From NCBI GenBank assembly GCA_009103225.1, contig RHPI01000385.1, positions 556,480-582,225 on the forward strand: DNA of 25,746 nt. The letters run 5' to 3'. Position numbers and translations under genes: made by a program. Of the stretch, positions 22,571 to 25,746 are shown piece after piece (within the stretch, counting starts at the first letter, position 1; the number at the start of each line of letters is the position of its first letter). A model generated the notes under the pieces. It was not told the origin of the DNA. It did not search any database and saw nothing but the letters and a program-made list of their open reading frames with translations. Source of the DNA: Chlorokybus atmophyticus. Taxonomy: Eukaryota; Streptophyta; Chlorokybophyceae; Chlorokybales; Chlorokybaceae.

Positions 22571-23466
22571 TCATGTCAAGCCTCGGTCGCCTCTGCTTTG
22601 CTGCGGCTGCGGCTGCAGATGTGGGTGTCGACGAGGGGGCTTGTTGATCGTTATCTTGGGCTTCTTCTTCTTGCGTCCGGTTATCTCCTGCACGAGCGGC
22701 ACGTGGCGCAGCACCAGCTTCCACGCAGCAAACCACACTGCGAACCAAAGGGAACAAATTGTGAGCTGCTTGCCTCTCTCTTAATCCATCCCTTGCTCCC
22801 AGCCTCACTCGACACCATACAGGGTGACACATGGTGCGCGCGCCAACAGACTAGGGCAGACTTGCTCACAGGTACATACATGCCAAGCGCATTTCCTCAC
22901 AGGGGAGTGAACACGACTGATCAGCTCAGCACACCTTCAACAGCCGACAGACGAGAGACGCATGCATGGTACCAGGAGAAAACAAACACAACTCTCTGTA
23001 AAACTGTGCTGCTGAATAAAGTATTGGTTCGTCTCACTCTGTTTGTACAGGATTGATTAAGCAAGACTTGTCAGTGATTACTTTGCACTTGCAGCTGGTG
23101 TGTACTTGTGCTGACCATTGCGTATAAAAACGCGCGAGCAGGAGCGGGAAGATGATCGCATGCAACCAGTTCGTGTCCAGTCTGTTTCAACTGTTGCCAT
23201 TCTTATTCCTCGCGTCATGTCCACATCCATGACGCGCAGCGCAGCCAACAACACCAGTATGCAACACAAGCATGGCTCCGAGGCTTTGCGCAGAACCAGT
23301 GTTTCCCTTCCCCCCGTGGTCACACTGCGTGTGATTGGATTGACTGACCGAGGGCGATGGCTCCAGCGACAACGGCGAGTGCGGCTGCTGTCTGCAGCGC
23401 CAGCGCCGCATACACCCTCCACACCTCCACCTCACCCTCACCCTCACCCTCGCCGACCGCCACCAT
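22571..23466 (-). CDS. Small single-pass membrane protein, SMIM13-like, 2 exons
   Basis: Exon 1 is 23466-23349 and exon 2 is 22737-22571 on the minus strand; the intron is 611 bp (CTCG/GTCAGT ... GGTTCGCAG/TG, phase 1). The product is 94 aa. Residues 1-15 are Gly/Glu/Val-rich from a CCCTCA microsatellite. Residues 18-45 form one hydrophobic helix (RVYAALALQTAAALAVVAGA continuing through the splice into IALVWFAAW). It is followed by KLVLRHVPLVQEITG, then RKKKKPKITINKPP and a Pro/Gln/Arg tail. Helix, then W..W..L....P...E..G, then a basic charged tail recalls the animal SMIM13 family (about 91 aa). The assignment is by pattern only. The splice join restores one continuous helix, and the start is preceded by the same G-rich tract as the other genes. 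Function unknown. It is divergently arranged with DPH1. Confidence 0.55.
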
Positions 23467-23486
23467 CGCCCCCACCCACCCACCAC
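23467..23486 (-). repeat. G-rich tract at the small membrane protein start
   Basis: The coding strand reads GTGGTGGGTGGGTGGGGGCG immediately before the ATG, and (GAGGGT)n continues inside the first codons as the Gly-Glu repeat. Four G-runs of three or more make it a possible G-quadruplex. Confidence 0.75.
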
Positions 23487-23687
23487 AACAACGCCGACGA
23501 TGCCGACGACGCATGCCGACAGTCGACCGAGCTAGAACCGATCTGACCCAGTTGCACCGATCAGGGTCAAGGTATCGCACACAGCGTTAAGGCGTTAGCC
23601 TGCCGGTTTAGTGGGCTAAGTTAAGTCTCTCAACGGCGGCGGCGGCGGCGGCGACAGGGAAAGGAGAGGGGTAAGGGGAGGGGGCAG
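23487..23687. promoter_or_regulatory. Divergent promoter between the small membrane protein gene and DPH1
   Basis: Only about 220 bp separate the two start codons, so promoter elements are probably shared. No TATA box is evident. Confidence 0.4.
23635..23653 (+). repeat. (GGC)6 tract upstream of DPH1 start
   Basis: An uninterrupted (GGC)6-type run on the coding strand ends 34 nt before the DPH1 ATG, followed by a purine-rich GGGAAAGGAGAGGGG segment. Confidence 0.9.
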
Positions 23688-25714
23688 ATGGCGTCTGATG
23701 ACGCAACCATGGTGCTAGCAGCGGGTAAGAGCCATGCTCAATGCCGGTCCTTGATCCGCGCTCATGCGCATAACTCATGATTGGCTGCCATGCGTTCTGC
23801 CTTGTGTGTATGCTACTAGCAAGCCTCCTGTGTGCTGCTATCTCGCGCAGCCGAGCTGCATCAGATTGGCCTTCGCGCGCTTGCATGTTGTTTGTTTGTT
23901 GCGACTTGCTCGCTGCTTGTCGCAACAAACAACTGCTGCAGGCTTGCAGCGCAGCTGAGACACTCATCATGTATGTGTCCCCGCATCGATTTGGTTACTG
24001 CTGCTGATAATGGTGTTGGAGTTGGTTTTGGTGTCATTGTCTGATGGCGAGACGACATAAAGTATCCCGATTCATGCGGATTCAACCAACAGCCTACGTC
24101 TTGTGTACAAGCGCACGCTATGCGTTGCGGTTGTGCGGTTGTGCGTGCGTGCGTGCGCGTAGATGTGTACCACTTGCTGTAGTGGTGTGCTTGCCAGTCC
24201 AGCAGCTCGCATGCACATGTCTCAACATCACCGCAGACCCATCTAGTAGCAGGGATGTGACTCTTTGCATGCGTGGTTGCCTCCTCAGAATGAGATAGGA
24301 CGTGATGGCGTACATGCTACTACTACTGCGTGCATGCTATGCTTGACACACGCACTCGCAAGCAGCAACGCCTCCTCCTAAGCCGGCGCCAAAGCGTTTC
24401 GTGCGTCAGCAAGTGCCTCAGGACATCCTGGACGACCCGGACTTGGCGGACGCAATGGAGGCGCTCCCATTCAACTACAACTTTGAGGCAAGACACGCGC
24501 GTGTGTGCACGCATGTCTCTCAGATAGACGCTGTCATCTTCACCATCATCAGCACGCATGCGTGCGTGCGTCCGCTGTGCATGTCCCGCCACCACGCACA
24601 CGCACTCTTGCATGCCCAGGTGCACAAGACGGTGTGGCGAGTACGCCAGTCGGGCGCGAAGCGTGTGGTGCTGCAGTTCCCCGAGGGCCTCATGCTCTAC
24701 GCCACCACACTCGCAGACATCATCCAGCGGTATGAGGTGTAGTCGCACTCGTTACCGCGCGCGTCTCAGTAGTCGGAAGCCCACATGTGTTTGTGTGGGG
24801 CGCGCAGGTTCGGGCACGCGGAGCAGTGCTTCATCTTGGGGGACGTCACGTACGGCGCGTGCTGCATCGACGACCTCGCGGCAGAGGCGCTCCAGGCAGA
24901 CTTCCTCGTGCACTATGGCCACTCCTGCCTTGGTGCGTGAGAGGAACAATATGCAGCGTGCGTGTGCGTGTGCGTGCGGGCACATGCGCATGGGTGCGTG
25001 TGTGCGACAGTACCTTTCGTGCAGTCCCTGTGGACGTGACGCGCGTGCCTTGCCTGTACGTCTTTGTGGACATCGCGTTCGACACCGCCCACCTCGTCAA
25101 GTCCGTCCGCCACAACTTCAAGCCGGGCGCCCGCCTCGCCCTCGCAGGCACCATCCAATTTGCCGCATCACTCCAGGTACGCACACACGCACGCACCAGA
25201 TACAAGAGACAACATTCGAGCATCCTCATCCTCATCCTCATCCTCATCATCTTCTTACTGCAGGCTGCGCGGAGGGAGTTGGCGGTGGACTACCCTTCCC
25301 TTGCCATCCCGCAGGCGAAGCCGCTGTCTCCCGGCGAGGTGCTCGGATGCACGGCGCCCGTCGTACCGCCAGAAACCGATGCCATCGTGTGAGAGTTGCA
25401 GGATGATGAGTCCTCGACTGAAACAGGCACTTGGCATTGAACTAGATCCGAATCTTCTTTCCATCCATGCAGGTTTGTCGCGGATGGGAGGTTTCATCTT
25501 GAGGCCATCATGATCGCCAACCCTTCCATACCTGCGTACAGGTGAGGCAGTGCCCAGTGCTGCTTCTTGTTTCATATGAGAGTCTCATGGCCCCACCGCA
25601 AAGCAGAACCCATCTGTTAACCTCATCATACAACCACATTGGCAGGTTTGACCCGTACTCGAAGGTGCTGACCATCGAAGAGTACGACCACCCCGGCATG
25701 CGTGCAGCAAGGAG
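23688..25714 (+). CDS. DPH1: Diphthamide biosynthesis protein 1 (DPH1), 3' end beyond window
   Basis: Exons: 23688-23724, 24366-24487, 24620-24729, 24808-24932, 25025-25176, 25264-25388, 25473-25541, 25646-25714, then a donor GTACAC; 269 codons are seen and the C-terminal part is missing. DPH1 with DPH2 forms the 4Fe-4S radical-SAM enzyme that transfers 3-amino-3-carboxypropyl from SAM to the eEF2 histidine, the first step of diphthamide synthesis. Family motifs: [57 protein letters not shown] with cluster Cys108, [47 protein letters not shown] with cluster Cys211, [14 protein letters not shown] and FDPYSKVL. The third cluster Cys lies outside the window. YGACC and LGCT fit DPH1 rather than DPH2. 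The first exon (12 codons) is the least certain part; the rest is secure. Confidence 0.93.
23892..23932. repeat. 14-bp perfect hairpin in DPH1 intron 1
   Basis: TTGTTTGTTGCGAC at 23892-23905 is complementary to 23919-23932 with a 13-nt loop. It is located inside the 641-bp first intron. Confidence 0.8.
24488..24619 (+). other. GC-AG intron 2 of DPH1, 132 nt and stop-free
   Basis: TTTGAG/GCAAGA ... CATGCCCAG/GTG joins NYNFE to VHKTVW, the conserved DPH1 order. The intron length is a multiple of three and its frame has no stop, so unspliced RNA would insert 44 residues without a frameshift. In-phase GT dinucleotides farther downstream would insert unconserved residues. Confidence 0.75.
25218..25250. 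repeat. (TCATCC)n microsatellite in DPH1 intron 5
   Basis: About five units of CATCCT in the intron upstream of the exon 6 acceptor; it also enriches pyrimidines before the splice site. Confidence 0.85.
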
Positions 25715-25746
25715 GTACACGTGTGTGTGTTGTGTGGGTGGGTGGG

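Noticed and set aside
22409-23056. 215-codon plus-strand frame
   Set aside because: It overlaps the antisense of the small membrane protein exon 2, has no recognisable domain, no G-rich leader, and no splice support.
24558-25406. 282-codon plus-strand frame, and minus-strand frames opposite DPH1
   Set aside because: They read DPH1 exons and introns in the wrong frame; the conserved DPH1 exons account for the region.

Overview
This is nuclear DNA from a eukaryote, most probably a green alga (chlorophyte). Six genes can be assembled from it. Five have recognisable families, all rich in short spliceosomal introns with GT-AG (twice GC-AG) borders, and their proteins read closest to plant and algal forms from memory of the families. 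TGTAA, the usual green-algal polyadenylation signal, lies shortly downstream of two of the stop codons. No database search was possible, so the lineage is an inference.

Layout. 1-3442: no gene; an AT microsatellite, a Z-DNA-type purine/pyrimidine tract, short tandem repeats, a perfect hairpin. 3443-4536 (-): mitochondrial ribosomal protein uL29m (3 coding exons). 5160-7206 (-): Obg-like ATPase OLA1/YchF (7 exons, 393 aa). 7207-7961: shared divergent promoter with heat-shock-element-like cores and a telo-box. 7962-10695 (+): cytosolic HSP90 (6 exons, 699 aa). 10696-19882: about 9 kb with no recognised gene. It holds a 351-codon unexplained reading frame, a composite tandem repeat with a perfect 50-nt hairpin, a TA/CA microsatellite with 56-bp higher-order period, and an AT-rich block of different texture. 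19883-21600 (+): Bax inhibitor-1 (8 exons, 250 aa). 22571-23466 (-): a two-exon small membrane protein resembling the SMIM13 type. 23688-25714 and beyond (+): DPH1 (8 exons seen, cut by the window end).

Exon models of the complete genes add up to whole codon numbers and keep frame at every junction. The recognised genes are housekeeping: mitochondrial and cytosolic translation (uL29m, OLA1, and DPH1 for eEF2 diphthamide), protein folding (HSP90) and ER stress/calcium (BI-1). They are ordinary nuclear neighbours, not an operon, and I see no sign of a defence system, virus or dedicated novel gene cluster.

The most notable signals are not genes: a G-rich GGN tract on the sense strand just upstream of all six start codons; a large excess of the palindrome GCATGC in introns and intergenic DNA that disappears from the AT-rich block at 16.9-19.3 kb; the decayed repeat with protein-like reading at 13.4-14.3 kb; two GC-AG introns; and several perfect hairpins.
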